Shown in pieces: positions 43,073 to 50,708 of a stretch of DNA of 64,000 bases. Below the pieces are notes generated by a model that ran no database searches, had not been told where the DNA came from, and saw nothing but the letters and a program-made list of their open reading frames with translations. The stretch is from Fibrobacterota bacterium (GTDB taxonomy: Bacteria > Fibrobacterota > Chitinivibrionia > Chitinivibrionales > Chitinispirillaceae). Position 1 is the stretch's first letter, and each line of letters opens with the position of its first letter. Location: NCBI GenBank assembly GCA_023436205.1, contig JAEZKC010000102.1, positions 8,750 to 72,749 on the forward strand, in the 5' to 3' direction. A program made the translations under genes and the position numbers.

Positions 43073-46000
43073 ATGGCGATATACGTAAGTAGTAGTATAG
43101 GAAACGACTCTCATAACGGGCTAGCCCCCGAATTTGACGGTGTAAACGGGCCAAAGAAAAGCACCTCATCGTCTGTGCTCAGCGCAGCATTCGTAGATGC
43201 AAACGGTCCAGAAATATTTTTCCGCCGCGGCGACACGTTTGGAATACATACCGTACCGTCAAATAATCTGGTTTATGATGCGTATGGCGACACTTCCTTA
43301 CCAATGCCAGTTTTCAGAGGCGCTATTACTATAACCGGCTTGCAGCCATACGCTGAGGGGGCTGGTCAAACATTCAGTGCAACTACAGTGAGCGTTACCC
43401 ATGTTTTTGCTAACGACGTTCGTTTGACAGCGGGAAGCTCACCGACAACTCTTGAAAATAAGCAGTTCATTTACACTGGCGGTATTTTTTATATCAGGTG
43501 GGACGATGGAAACCCTAACACGCTAGGAGTATTGATTGAGGGTTCGAGGGAAACTCAGTGTATAAATCTATCTTCCAAGTCAAACATCACGTTTAAAAAT
43601 TTAAAGGTTACAAAGGCTGCCAGCTATGGATTTAGATTTACAACTGGAACCGGAATTAAGATAACAAATTGCGAGATTAAACAGGTTCCAACAGGAATAC
43701 AAATAGATACCACCAGTGCCGTTGTCGAGCGTAGTAAAATATCTGATGTTAATACTGGTATCAACGTGCAAAATGCAACATCGACATACAAAATTCGCTA
43801 TAATTTGTTAACCCAATCGAACAGTGCATCATTAATCACTGTTGCGTCTTCATCAAGCGGATCAATCACAAACAATGTGATAGCTGGCGCGGCTTCAGGA
43901 TGCATTAGCCACAGTGGTACTGGCTCAACAGTTATCAAAAACAATATCATTTTCGGTAGTGGAATAAACTCAGCGACTGCGGCGATTCTAATCAATAGCG
44001 GGGCTGCAACTGTCGAAAACAATTTGATTCTTCCTTGCGGGACGGCGCCAAAAACCAGATTCTTGAGCGGGGTCAATCCTACAACTAAAAATATTTATAA
44101 TGACCCGAAATTCGTCAAGCACCGGCGTGATGCCATTGTCACTGTAATGATGGACGATAACACCCACAAAGATTGGGTTCAAGTCGCTGATCTGGTTAAG
44201 TCGGTTGTTGGGGCCAATGCGTATTTTGCAGTTAAAACCACCCCCACATCCCTGCAAACAGACAAAGCAATTTTACAAGAGCGAATTAATCAGGGTCACA
44301 GGCTGGGCTCTCATTGTAGAGAACATTGCATGTTGGCTGTATCTGCTGCAATGACGGTTCAGTATACAGGGGCAGCCACAACCGCCACTATAACCAAAAG
44401 CGGAAACACTGTAACGACTACGATTGATGGCGTTACCGATTTGACCATTGATCTTGCTGATTATAACAGAATGCGCGGGGTGGGTGATTTGGTGGCGTAC
44501 ATCAACTCACAGGCAAACTATTCAGCTTCCTACGAGTTTGGACAGGATGAGAATAATGCCACTATGCTCGCAGATGTTACGGGCGAAAACATTCTAAGCG
44601 CGCTTACCCTGAATTTTGATGTGGACAGGTGGCATACTCATTTGCTGGAGGGGTCAATTGCTGACTTAGCGGCAATATTCACAGAGGCCGATGGGGTAAC
44701 GCCATATCAGTGCAAAACGATTGCATACCCGAATGGAAACAGAAATCAGGACGTGATAAATAAATGTCAAGCTGCTGGATTTACCGGAGCGCGTGTAGTG
44801 GGTGGAACTGGCGACAGGTCTAAAATTTATGAACTGTCAGCGGCAAGCAGTGAGGTATACGGCAATGCAACATTTGTGGGGTTTGAAAATAGCGTTGCAT
44901 CTACAGGTGTGGCATTCACTAATTCTGGCGTGACGTTCACTTCCGTTAACCCATTTTACTTCTCTGCCTCTGGAGTTTTTAACGGTTCAGCCTATATTTA
45001 TGCAGCAAATAACAACGAGCTAAATTTTGAGCTTGGCGATTGGGTTGTGTCTATCAGGATAAAACCCGCCACGCTAGGAACCCAAACTCTTTATTTTAAC
45101 GGTTCTGACGCAAGTAATTTCATAAAAATTTTTCTGGATAGCACCGGAAAACTTAATTTGCAGATCAGAAAAAACGGTTCGGATGCATTACTCCTAACCA
45201 CGTCGAACGCAATAACACTAAACGCATGGAATACAGTCAAGGTTCAGAATTACAACAATAAATTCATATTAAAGCTAAACGGCAGTGGGCCAGCTTTTAA
45301 CTCAACAGTAAAGCCGGATAAATATACTGGTGTTCATTATGTGGGGTGTGGCTACGATTTCGGCGCTTCGTCAACGACCGATTTTTATAATGGCAACATG
45401 GATAATTTTCTGTCTGCAGTTGGAACCTATTATAAAACAATGGGTATGTTGACATACCTGTCGTACATAGGCGGATATTTCGCCATGTTCGCGCACGGAG
45501 AGCCGGAAATCCCGATTGATGTATGGGATGTTGTGTTGAATGTGTTTAAGGATTATTCCGGAGAGTTGAGAGTATTAACACTCGATGATGCGGTTGAGTA
45601 TATCAAGCAAAGCGGAACATTGCAGGCTGACGGGCAAACAGTTTTAACAGAGTTCGAGGATGTAACAGACTATAGAATTGCATCAGATTCACCATGCAAA
45701 GAAGCTGGTGATCCTACGGTATACACTGGAGAACCCAATCTCTACACGCTTGATGGCGTACAGATAACAGACGAAACAGGTACGGTAGTCGGTCCGGTGC
45801 ATATCGGGGCGTGTAGTGCAGTGGCTCCAGCCGGTCCCACAATCACCACTCACCCCTCAGACTCGACTGTCACAGAGGGGCAGACGGCATCGTTTACCGT
45901 CGAGGCTACCACCGAATCAGGTCCGCTCTCCTATCAGTGGTACAAAAGCGGCACTGCGGTTGAAGGGGCAACGAGCGCCACGTATTCATTTGTCACATCA

Positions 46001-46897
46001 CTGGTCGACACCGGAGCAACAATCTATTGCGCTGTGACAGATGCGAACGGGACAACAGACAGCAATACGGCGACCCTGACGGTCGGCGCATTACTCGCTA
46101 TCACTTCACAGCCTACAGACCAGACCGTGATCGAGGGGCAAGCGGCTCAGTTCGCGGTCGTTGCAGTCGGCACGGGAACCCTGCACTATCAGTGGTACAA
46201 AAACGGTGCACAGGTCGGGACAGATTCGGACACATACACAGTGACTCCCACGTCAGCCGATAGCGGGCACGCGGTCTACTGTGTGGTATCGGATGATAAC
46301 GGATTTATTCAGTCGACGCCCGTAACTCTGACAGTCGAAACAGCTCTGGCGATCATCACTCACCCCCAAGCGCAGACGGCCGTTGCCACACATGTGGCCA
46401 CATTTACAGTAGAGGCTGTCGGAGAGGGGCAGCTGTCGTATCAGTGGTTCAAGGGTGGCGAAGAGGTCGGAGCTGGCGGGAACACCTACACTTTCGTAGC
46501 TGCCGATGCAGATAACGGAGCGCAAATCTACTGTCAGGTAACGGATAAAAACGGCAACCTGAACAGCAACGCCGCAATCCTCACGGTAGAGGCTCAGGTG
46601 CTCACGTCGATACAGGTCAATCCTCCCGCCGCAAGGGTTGCGCTTGGTGGCACTCGGCAATTTACGGTGGCAGGAGTTGATCAGGTTGGCGGTGCCATGA
46701 CAATCACCGGCACTGTCGATTGGTCCGCATCCGGCGGCGGGACAATATCAGCACAGGGGTTGTTTACCGCTGGAGAGGTAGAGGGGGAATTTACAGTTTC
46801 AGCTACTGTTTCGGAATTGGCAGACACCGCAATGGTGATCGTTGTAACAAAAACCAGCCGCAAACGGATCAGCCATAAATACGGATATAGCTATTAA
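43073..46897 (+). CDS. Tail spike: beta-helix, polysaccharide deacetylase, LamG and Ig-like domains
   Basis: 1274 residues. About 1-345: right-handed beta-helix (FKNLKVTKAASYGF, ITNCEIKQVPTGI, IKNNIIFGSG). About 355-600: NodB-type deacetylase with MDD near 360, HCREH near 416 and AYPNGN near 552 as metal/catalytic motifs. A concanavalin/LamG-like insert covers about 605-780, after which the deacetylase fold seems to resume (FAMFAHGEPEIP). About 920-1165: three Ig-like repeats with YQWYK/YQWFK cores. The end is a BIG2-like domain. Probably degrades or modifies host surface glycan during adsorption. Confidence 0.8.
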   Translation: MAIYVSSSIGNDSHNGLAPEFDGVNGPKKSTSSSVLSAAFVDANGPEIFFRRGDTFGIHTVPSNNLVYDAYGDTSLPMPVFRGAITITGLQPYAEGAGQTFSATTVSVTHVFANDVRLTAGSSPTTLENKQFIYTGGIFYIRWDDGNPNTLGVLIEGSRETQCINLSSKSNITFKNLKVTKAASYGFRFTTGTGIKITNCEIKQVPTGIQIDTTSAVVERSKISDVNTGINVQNATSTYKIRYNLLTQSNSASLITVASSSSGSITNNVIAGAASGCISHSGTGSTVIKNNIIFGSGINSATAAILINSGAATVENNLILPCGTAPKTRFLSGVNPTTKNIYNDPKFVKHRRDAIVTVMMDDNTHKDWVQVADLVKSVVGANAYFAVKTTPTSLQTDKAILQERINQGHRLGSHCREHCMLAVSAAMTVQYTGAATTATITKSGNTVTTTIDGVTDLTIDLADYNRMRGVGDLVAYINSQANYSASYEFGQDENNATMLADVTGENILSALTLNFDVDRWHTHLLEGSIADLAAIFTEADGVTPYQCKTIAYPNGNRNQDVINKCQAAGFTGARVVGGTGDRSKIYELSAASSEVYGNATFVGFENSVASTGVAFTNSGVTFTSVNPFYFSASGVFNGSAYIYAANNNELNFELGDWVVSIRIKPATLGTQTLYFNGSDASNFIKIFLDSTGKLNLQIRKNGSDALLLTTSNAITLNAWNTVKVQNYNNKFILKLNGSGPAFNSTVKPDKYTGVHYVGCGYDFGASSTTDFYNGNMDNFLSAVGTYYKTMGMLTYLSYIGGYFAMFAHGEPEIPIDVWDVVLNVFKDYSGELRVLTLDDAVEYIKQSGTLQADGQTVLTEFEDVTDYRIASDSPCKEAGDPTVYTGEPNLYTLDGVQITDETGTVVGPVHIGACSAVAPAGPTITTHPSDSTVTEGQTASFTVEATTESGPLSYQWYKSGTAVEGATSATYSFVTSLVDTGATIYCAVTDANGTTDSNTATLTVGALLAITSQPTDQTVIEGQAAQFAVVAVGTGTLHYQWYKNGAQVGTDSDTYTVTPTSADSGHAVYCVVSDDNGFIQSTPVTLTVETALAIITHPQAQTAVATHVATFTVEAVGEGQLSYQWFKGGEEVGAGGNTYTFVAADADNGAQIYCQVTDKNGNLNSNAAILTVEAQVLTSIQVNPPAARVALGGTRQFTVAGVDQVGGAMTITGTVDWSASGGGTISAQGLFTAGEVEGEFTVSATVSELADTAMVIVVTKTSRKRISHKYGYSY

Positions 46898-46926
46898 TCA
46901 ATTACAACCTATTTCCAGGAGGTTTT

Positions 46927-47259
46927 ATGTCCCCGGCAGATTTTCTAATTCTACTGTTCAACAAAGTATTTGCATCGTACTACTCGATGCAGCCAGCAAG
47001 GGCATCGACACCGGTCGAATTCGCCGATGGCAAGTGGATAGTCAAAGACAAGGCAGGAAAAGAGTGCAAAGCCAAGTCTGTACGCCTGAGTAAGGACTAT
47101 ACCGGCACCGCCCTGATAAAGGTGCACCTGGCCGCAGATCCCGTCAACGAGTATGAGGTTTTCGACTTCGTTGCAGGCGATAACGAAGGGCTCATTTTCG
47201 ATGAAATAATCCAGGACGGCACGAGTGCCGATTTCACCAAAATAAAAGTGTTCTGTTAA
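46927..47259 (+). CDS. Phage protein, unknown
   Basis: 110 residues. MSPADFLILLFNKVFASYYS at the start is mildly hydrophobic; FADGKWIVKDKAGKECKAKS follows. No family recognised. CAGGAGG precedes the ATG. It lies between the tail spike and the holin candidate. Confidence 0.6.
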   Translation: MSPADFLILLFNKVFASYYSMQPARASTPVEFADGKWIVKDKAGKECKAKSVRLSKDYTGTALIKVHLAADPVNEYEVFDFVAGDNEGLIFDEIIQDGTSADFTKIKVFC

Positions 47260-47268
47260 GGAGGTTCT

Positions 47269-47490
47269 ATGTCCAACAGTATCGCTAAAAACTTCGAGAA
47301 AGCTGCTGAGGCGTTCGCCACGACGCTCGTGGCTGGACTGGTAGCCGGAGGGCTTACAGAGGCCGCAAAGGTCTCAGGAGCCCCTATTCCGCCGGAATTT
47401 CAGCAGGGACTGGTAATGACCGGGATGATGGTGCTGGCAGGAGCGGCAAACGGGGTGAGGAACTGGTGGAAGCACCGGAAGAAGAAGTAA
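47269..47490 (+). CDS. Small membrane protein, holin candidate
   Basis: 73 residues. Two hydrophobic stretches (FATTLVAGLVAGGLTEAA and LVMTGMMVLAGAANGV) and a strongly basic C-terminus (NWWKHRKKK) give a class II holin-like layout. AAGGAGG precedes the ATG. Last gene of the late operon. Confidence 0.6.
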   Translation: MSNSIAKNFEKAAEAFATTLVAGLVAGGLTEAAKVSGAPIPPEFQQGLVMTGMMVLAGAANGVRNWWKHRKKK

Positions 47491-47492
47491 GC

Positions 47493-47516
47493 AAGGGGCC
47501 ATGTGCCCCTTATTCT
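47493..47516. terminator. Late-operon terminator
   Basis: AAGGGGC-CATGT-GCCCCTT (47493-47511) followed by ATTCTTC ends the rightward late operon three bases past the last stop. The stem also overlaps the stop of the convergent leftward operon, so it may serve both. Confidence 0.65.
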
Positions 47517-47833
47517 TCTTTGTATTTTTCAACCACCGCTTTCGCAGCATTCTCCCGTTTTGGTTCGGGAATGTTGTCCCACACATCCGGAGGTATTCTG
47601 ATTGTTTCCGCCCGGGTGCCTCCCTCAAACAAATACGGTCGACCTCTGCGCCTGGGAATGCGCCTGATCACTCCGGCGTTATACTGCACCTGAGAGCCAT
47701 CAGGCATTTCAAGCAGTGCACCGGTATCAGTGCCGTCTCTGGTTACGGTCCCGATGATTTTAGCCCCCTGCGGCAGCGTGGGGCCAGCGTAGAGTTTGCC
47801 CTGCTGGATGTTGTCAGTTGTTGTTATTTGCAT
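47510..47833 (-). CDS. Phage protein, unknown
   Basis: 107 residues. LPQGAKIIGTVTRDGTDTGALLEMPDG then SQVQYNAGVIRRIPRR is a beta-rich N-terminal half; the C-terminal half is helical (PEPKRENAAKAVVEKYKEE). No family recognised. Last gene of the leftward rightmost operon. Confidence 0.6.
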   Translation of the reverse strand: MQITTTDNIQQGKLYAGPTLPQGAKIIGTVTRDGTDTGALLEMPDGSQVQYNAGVIRRIPRRRGRPYLFEGGTRAETIRIPPDVWDNIPEPKRENAAKAVVEKYKEE

Positions 47834-47838
47834 ACGGG

Positions 47839-48096
47839 TTATACTCCCTGATTTTTGATTTGGAAAAAAAAAATACCCCAGTTGCGCACCCGATAAACGG
47901 CACCCTCGCCGTTTTTGTTGATGTTGACAATTTTAACACCATACAATTTCAGATGCTGGAGATACCTGAAAAACGTAGCACGAGACATTCCGGTTTGGTG
48001 CATAATCTCCTCACGGCTAACTCGGCCGTGGATAGCAAAGAGCTTCAGGATTTTGGCTACCTCGGCTATTGCTTCTATTTTTCCGGTTGCTGGCAT
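47839..48096 (-). CDS. Winged-helix DNA-binding protein
   Basis: 85 residues. IAEVAKILKLFAIHGRVSREE followed by IMHQTGMSRATFFRYLQHLK is a winged helix-turn-helix of the HTH_11/IclR kind, with VYRVRNWG as wing. Possibly a regulator encoded at the right end of the prophage. TTGGAG precedes the ATG. Confidence 0.65.
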   Translation of the reverse strand: MPATGKIEAIAEVAKILKLFAIHGRVSREEIMHQTGMSRATFFRYLQHLKLYGVKIVNINKNGEGAVYRVRNWGIFFFQIKNQGV

Positions 48097-48137
48097 GATT
48101 GCTCCAATGGAATCCCCGCCGGAACGGGGAGAGGTGG

Positions 48138-48308
48138 TTAGTTTGAAACCTCGTCCGAAATAGCGTCACATTTTGCCGGATCACAGTAAATGCACTCTCC
48201 GCAGATTGTGGTTTGTTCCCCTGATTCGGTCTTACCTGATTCGCACCAACTGATACCGTACTCGAGTATTTTTGCCGATAGTGATGATTTGTCAAATTGT
48301 TCACCCAT
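48138..48308 (-). CDS. Small Cys-containing protein
   Basis: 56 residues: MGEQFDKSSLSAKILEYG, then CGECIYCDPAKCDAIS, a compact Cys4 metal-binding motif. GAGGAGAG precedes the ATG. Unknown function. Confidence 0.55.
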   Translation of the reverse strand: MGEQFDKSSLSAKILEYGISWCESGKTESGEQTTICGECIYCDPAKCDAISDEVSN

Positions 48309-48325
48309 GATTCTCTCCTCTTAAT

Positions 48326-48341
48326 GGCGGGTTGCCCCGCC
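48326..48341. repeat. Intercistronic hairpin, copy 1
   Basis: GGCGGGTTGCCCCGCC, identical to the sequence at 48590-48605. Each copy lies between a stop codon and the ribosome-binding site of the next small gene. Probably an mRNA hairpin of the leftward operon. Confidence 0.6.
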
Positions 48342-48350
48342 AGTTGATTG

Positions 48351-48569
48351 TTAGACTTGCTTGCTCCATGTTTCGTAATCACTGTACGACTCAAAAGCCT
48401 GATAACCACCCTCAACCTCAACAGCCACCTCAGCCCATGGCGCATCGTGTGTAACCTGTTTTGGCATTTCATCAAAACGGTCTCCATCTGCATCGATAAA
48501 AAGGCCCTTAGCTGGTTCGGTGTTGGGGTCAAACTGGTGATCGTCGCTCTCAACAAACATCTGTCTCAT
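48351..48569 (-). CDS. Small acidic protein, unknown
   Basis: 72 residues, strongly acidic (VESDDHQFDPNTEPAKG, FIDADGDRFDEMP). GAGGAG precedes the ATG. No family recognised; an anti-restriction or DNA-mimic role would be speculation. Confidence 0.55.
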   Translation of the reverse strand: MRQMFVESDDHQFDPNTEPAKGLFIDADGDRFDEMPKQVTHDAPWAEVAVEVEGGYQAFESYSDYETWSKQV

Positions 48570-48589
48570 TTTCTCTCCTCCTCAAAAAT

Positions 48590-48605
48590 GGCGGGTTGCC
48601 CCGCC
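48590..48605. repeat. Intercistronic hairpin, copy 2
   Basis: Second exact copy of GGCGGGTTGCCCCGCC; flanking bases (CTCTCCTC on one side, GTTAG on the other) are also conserved, so the whole intercistronic spacer was duplicated. Confidence 0.6.
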
Positions 48606-48614
48606 GGTTGTGTG

Positions 48615-48821
48615 TTAGTTGTCGTCTCTATCAACAATTTCGATGTCGCTGGAGCATGTACCAACGATTTTTCTAGTTTCATCCCATGACCAGACGCCGG
48701 TAGTATCATCAATCTCAGGCCCGCCAAATGTTGGTAGAGAATCCCAACTCGGCAATGATGGATCGTCGTTCTGCATCATGTCAAACAGTTCATTCAGGTT
48801 TTTGGGGCTTGTTGCGTTCAT
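48615..48821 (-). CDS. Small acidic protein, unknown
   Basis: 68 residues from MNATSPKNL (GAGGAG six bases upstream). FDMMQNDDPSLPSWDSLPTFGGPEI and WSWDETRKIVG; acidic overall. First gene of the rightmost leftward operon, directly downstream of a large palindrome. Confidence 0.55.
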   Translation of the reverse strand: MNATSPKNLNELFDMMQNDDPSLPSWDSLPTFGGPEIDDTTGVWSWDETRKIVGTCSSDIEIVDRDDN

Positions 48822-48884
48822 TTCCATCTCCTCTTCTCAGTTTTTGTCCGACAGCTCCCTGCTGCCCTCCCCCTTAATATAGCA

Positions 48885-48927
48885 AATAAAATACACAAAA
48901 ACAAGTTTTATTTTTGTGTATTTTATT
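48885..48927. promoter_or_regulatory. 17-bp perfect palindrome upstream of the leftward operon
   Basis: AATAAAATACACAAAAA (48885-48901) is perfectly inverted at 48911-48927, with a 9-base loop. It lies 64 bases before the first start codon of the leftward operon. It could be an operator over an AT-rich promoter or an intrinsic terminator. Confidence 0.55.
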
Positions 48928-48936
48928 CCCGGGCTA

Positions 48937-48972
48937 TAAAAAAGCCCCGACCGGAATCAACCGGCCGGGGCT
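48937..48972 (-). terminator. Terminator for leftward transcription
   Basis: AGCCCCGACCGG (48943-48954) pairs with CCGGCCGGGGCT (48961-48972) at eleven of twelve positions. On the minus strand the stem is followed by six T (48938-48943). It would stop transcripts entering from the tRNA-like gene. Confidence 0.65.
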
Positions 48973-48998
48973 CTGCGCGGCTCCACTTTACAAGTTAA

Positions 48999-49050
48999 AG
49001 TCATAAAAAGAGTCATACTTTATGACATGCCATGTCATATATTAGTCATA
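48999..49050. promoter_or_regulatory. Candidate integrase arm-type sites, right
   Basis: AGTCATA at 48999, 49011 and 49044 plus the perfect palindrome TATGACATGCCATGTCATA at 49021-49039 give five related heptamers. The left arm has two of the same. AGTCATACTTT is shared exactly by both arms. Confidence 0.55.
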
Positions 49051-49112
49051 GATAGTTAAAAAGAGAAAGGGGAAGCATCTGCGCAACCCCTTGAAACTGC
49101 TGAAGAAGAGAA

Positions 49113-49185
49113 AGCCGAGAAGCAGACTCGAACTGCCGACCTACTGATTACGAATCAGTTGCTCTGCAATTTGAGGAGTTTCGGT
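49113..49185 (-). tRNA. Degenerate tRNA-Thr(CGU)-like gene overlapping attR
   Basis: Reading the minus strand, 73 bases can be laid on a tRNA. The anticodon arm is ACTGA-TTCGTAA-TCAGT (anticodon CGU), the variable loop AGGTC, the T arm GGCAG-TTCGAGT-CTGCT and the 3' acceptor TCTCGGC. These 3' parts are canonical. The 5' half is decayed: acceptor pairs 1-72 and 6-67 and D-stem pair 10-25 fail, and one of the two D-loop G residues is missing. The attachment core is tRNA positions 29-43. Probably non-functional. Confidence 0.5.
49143..49157. other. Right prophage attachment core (attR)
   Basis: Exact copy of the 15-bp left core, coinciding with the anticodon stem-loop of the tRNA-like gene. It would make the prophage about 48.1 kb, a normal size for the gene set. 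Host DNA follows to the right. Confidence 0.65.
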
Positions 49186-49202
49186 TATTTTTCGGAATCA
49201 TT

Positions 49203-49379
49203 ATGAAAATCAAACGTGCAACTATTTCTGAAGTTGAGCAAAAAGCACTCCCGATTATGTTGAATGGCTATAACAAACGTCAGGCAAAGCGTTCAACCGC
49301 AGAGGAACTTCGGCGCAGTCCGGAAAAGGTAGCCCGTGATAAACGATTTCCCAGCAAACCTCGCATCAGCCCTATATAA
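49203..49379 (+). CDS. Small basic protein, unsure
   Basis: 58 residues: MKIKRATISEVEQKALPIM, NGYNKRQAKRSTAEELRRS. Lys/Arg-rich. The ribosome-binding site is weak. It starts 18 bases past the tRNA-like gene, outside the prophage. Could be a remnant of an older element. Confidence 0.35.
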   Translation: MKIKRATISEVEQKALPIMLNGYNKRQAKRSTAEELRRSPEKVARDKRFPSKPRISPI

Positions 49380-49809
49380 GCTGCATCAGGAGTTTCACTC
49401 AGACCCTGAGCTTATTATCCGGGCAGATAATCCCTTCCTACTTTGCAATACAATTTGTTTAGCACTCGCTTTATGCTATCTGTAAGCTGTTCCCATCACT
49501 GACTCTTTCAATACAAAAAACAGGTCGAGAATCGCTTAAGAAAAAATTCCCATTGCGCACCTGCATTCCCGCGCTTTATCTTTTATTCATTGCATCCGTT
49601 TCCACCCGCTACGACCTACATCTCGCAAACAGGTGCAACCATTTCCAAACATCCGCGGGCACCATTCTCTCGCCCAGGAACCCATTCTCAACAAATTAGA
49701 ATTACGCACCACTTTGCCAAGTGGTTCTTAATCTAACGGAGCCGGACGGCTGGTCCCATTCCCGCCTGCTGTCTCCATAACTGTTCACCCTTCCTGGGAA
49801 GGAGATGTA
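49380..49809. other. Intergenic stretch, nothing recognised
   Basis: 430 bases with no convincing frame, RNA gene or terminator. AAGGAGATG lies at its right end as the ribosome-binding site of the next gene, so a promoter must lie within it. Confidence 0.4.
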
Positions 49810-50607
49810 ATGGCTGTTCCAATGGAAATGCAGCAGAAGATCGAGCTGCAGATGTATGAACTAAACAAAAAGGACTTCGTTAGATGTCCTGGAGGGCTTC
49901 AGAAACTCATTGGTATGTTCGGGGAGGTCACCGCGCAAACCATGAAAGATGAAGAGAAGATGGTGGCGGCAGGTTACAGTGCCGAAAAAATTACTCTAAA
50001 CAGGGCGATGCTTGAAATGCTCGTGCTTTCACACGGCGCCCGCCTTGTGGACATCCCCGAAAATTCGGCGGAAAAGGAAGAGTACAACAGCCTGCTTGAG
50101 CAGATCAAAAATGACTGCAAGATGATGCGTCTGGTATTCAGCCATGTCATCGATGTCACTGATGATTCCAAGCTGCGCAAGATCTACCAGAGTCTATCCA
50201 GCGGCTCCAGCGCGGTCGACTGTGCGACCGATTCTGTTGCCATGAGCAAGGTTCTGGAAAACCATCCGCAGCTTATATGCCAGATTAGGCCTATGAGTGT
50301 GCTAGTGGACATTGCCTTTCTGCACAGCGCACGTAACCGTGCGGTGGAACTTCTATCAAGAAGAGGCTTTGTGGTGGAAAACGGACTGCCTCCCAGTGAA
50401 GCTGTCGACAGGCAGAGCCGGATCGTCACACTGTGCATGAAAGAACTTGCGAACATTCGCAAATTCGCCAATGCCGCCTTCTATGATAATGCAGAGCACT
50501 ATCATCGCTACTACTCAGTAAAATCAAAAAGGAACGATTCTTCATCAGAAACAGATGAGAACGAGCCTGAAGAACAGGTTGAGCAGAAGCTTACAGTCGA
50601 ACAATAG
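49810..50607 (+). CDS. Unknown protein, paralogue 1 of a tandem pair
   Basis: 265 residues, no known family recognised. Mostly helical. The C-terminal 100 residues (LLSRRGFVVENGLPPSEAV, RQSRIVTLCMKELANIRKFANAAF) align with the next gene (LLKRKGVVVVNGIP, RQNRLVTLCLRAQATIKEFASAAF), so the two arose by duplication. C-terminal tail is Glu/Ser-rich. GGAAGGAG precedes the ATG. Confidence 0.65.
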   Translation: MAVPMEMQQKIELQMYELNKKDFVRCPGGLQKLIGMFGEVTAQTMKDEEKMVAAGYSAEKITLNRAMLEMLVLSHGARLVDIPENSAEKEEYNSLLEQIKNDCKMMRLVFSHVIDVTDDSKLRKIYQSLSSGSSAVDCATDSVAMSKVLENHPQLICQIRPMSVLVDIAFLHSARNRAVELLSRRGFVVENGLPPSEAVDRQSRIVTLCMKELANIRKFANAAFYDNAEHYHRYYSVKSKRNDSSSETDENEPEEQVEQKLTVEQ

Positions 50608-50655
50608 TACCATGGTTGATCCTGTGTAAAATGGGTACACAGGTAGATCGGTATG

Positions 50656-50690
50656 AGTGAGGGGAGGCGGTGCTTTCCCTCACTTCTTTT
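50656..50690 (+). terminator. Terminator-like hairpin between the paralogues
   Basis: AGTGAGGGG (50656-50664) pairs with TCCCTCACT (50676-50684), one G-T pair, followed by TCTTTTT. It may end transcription of paralogue 1 or act as an attenuator, because the ribosome-binding site of paralogue 2 follows at once. Confidence 0.5.
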
Positions 50691-50708
50691 TGGAGAGGAG
50701 CCGTTGTA

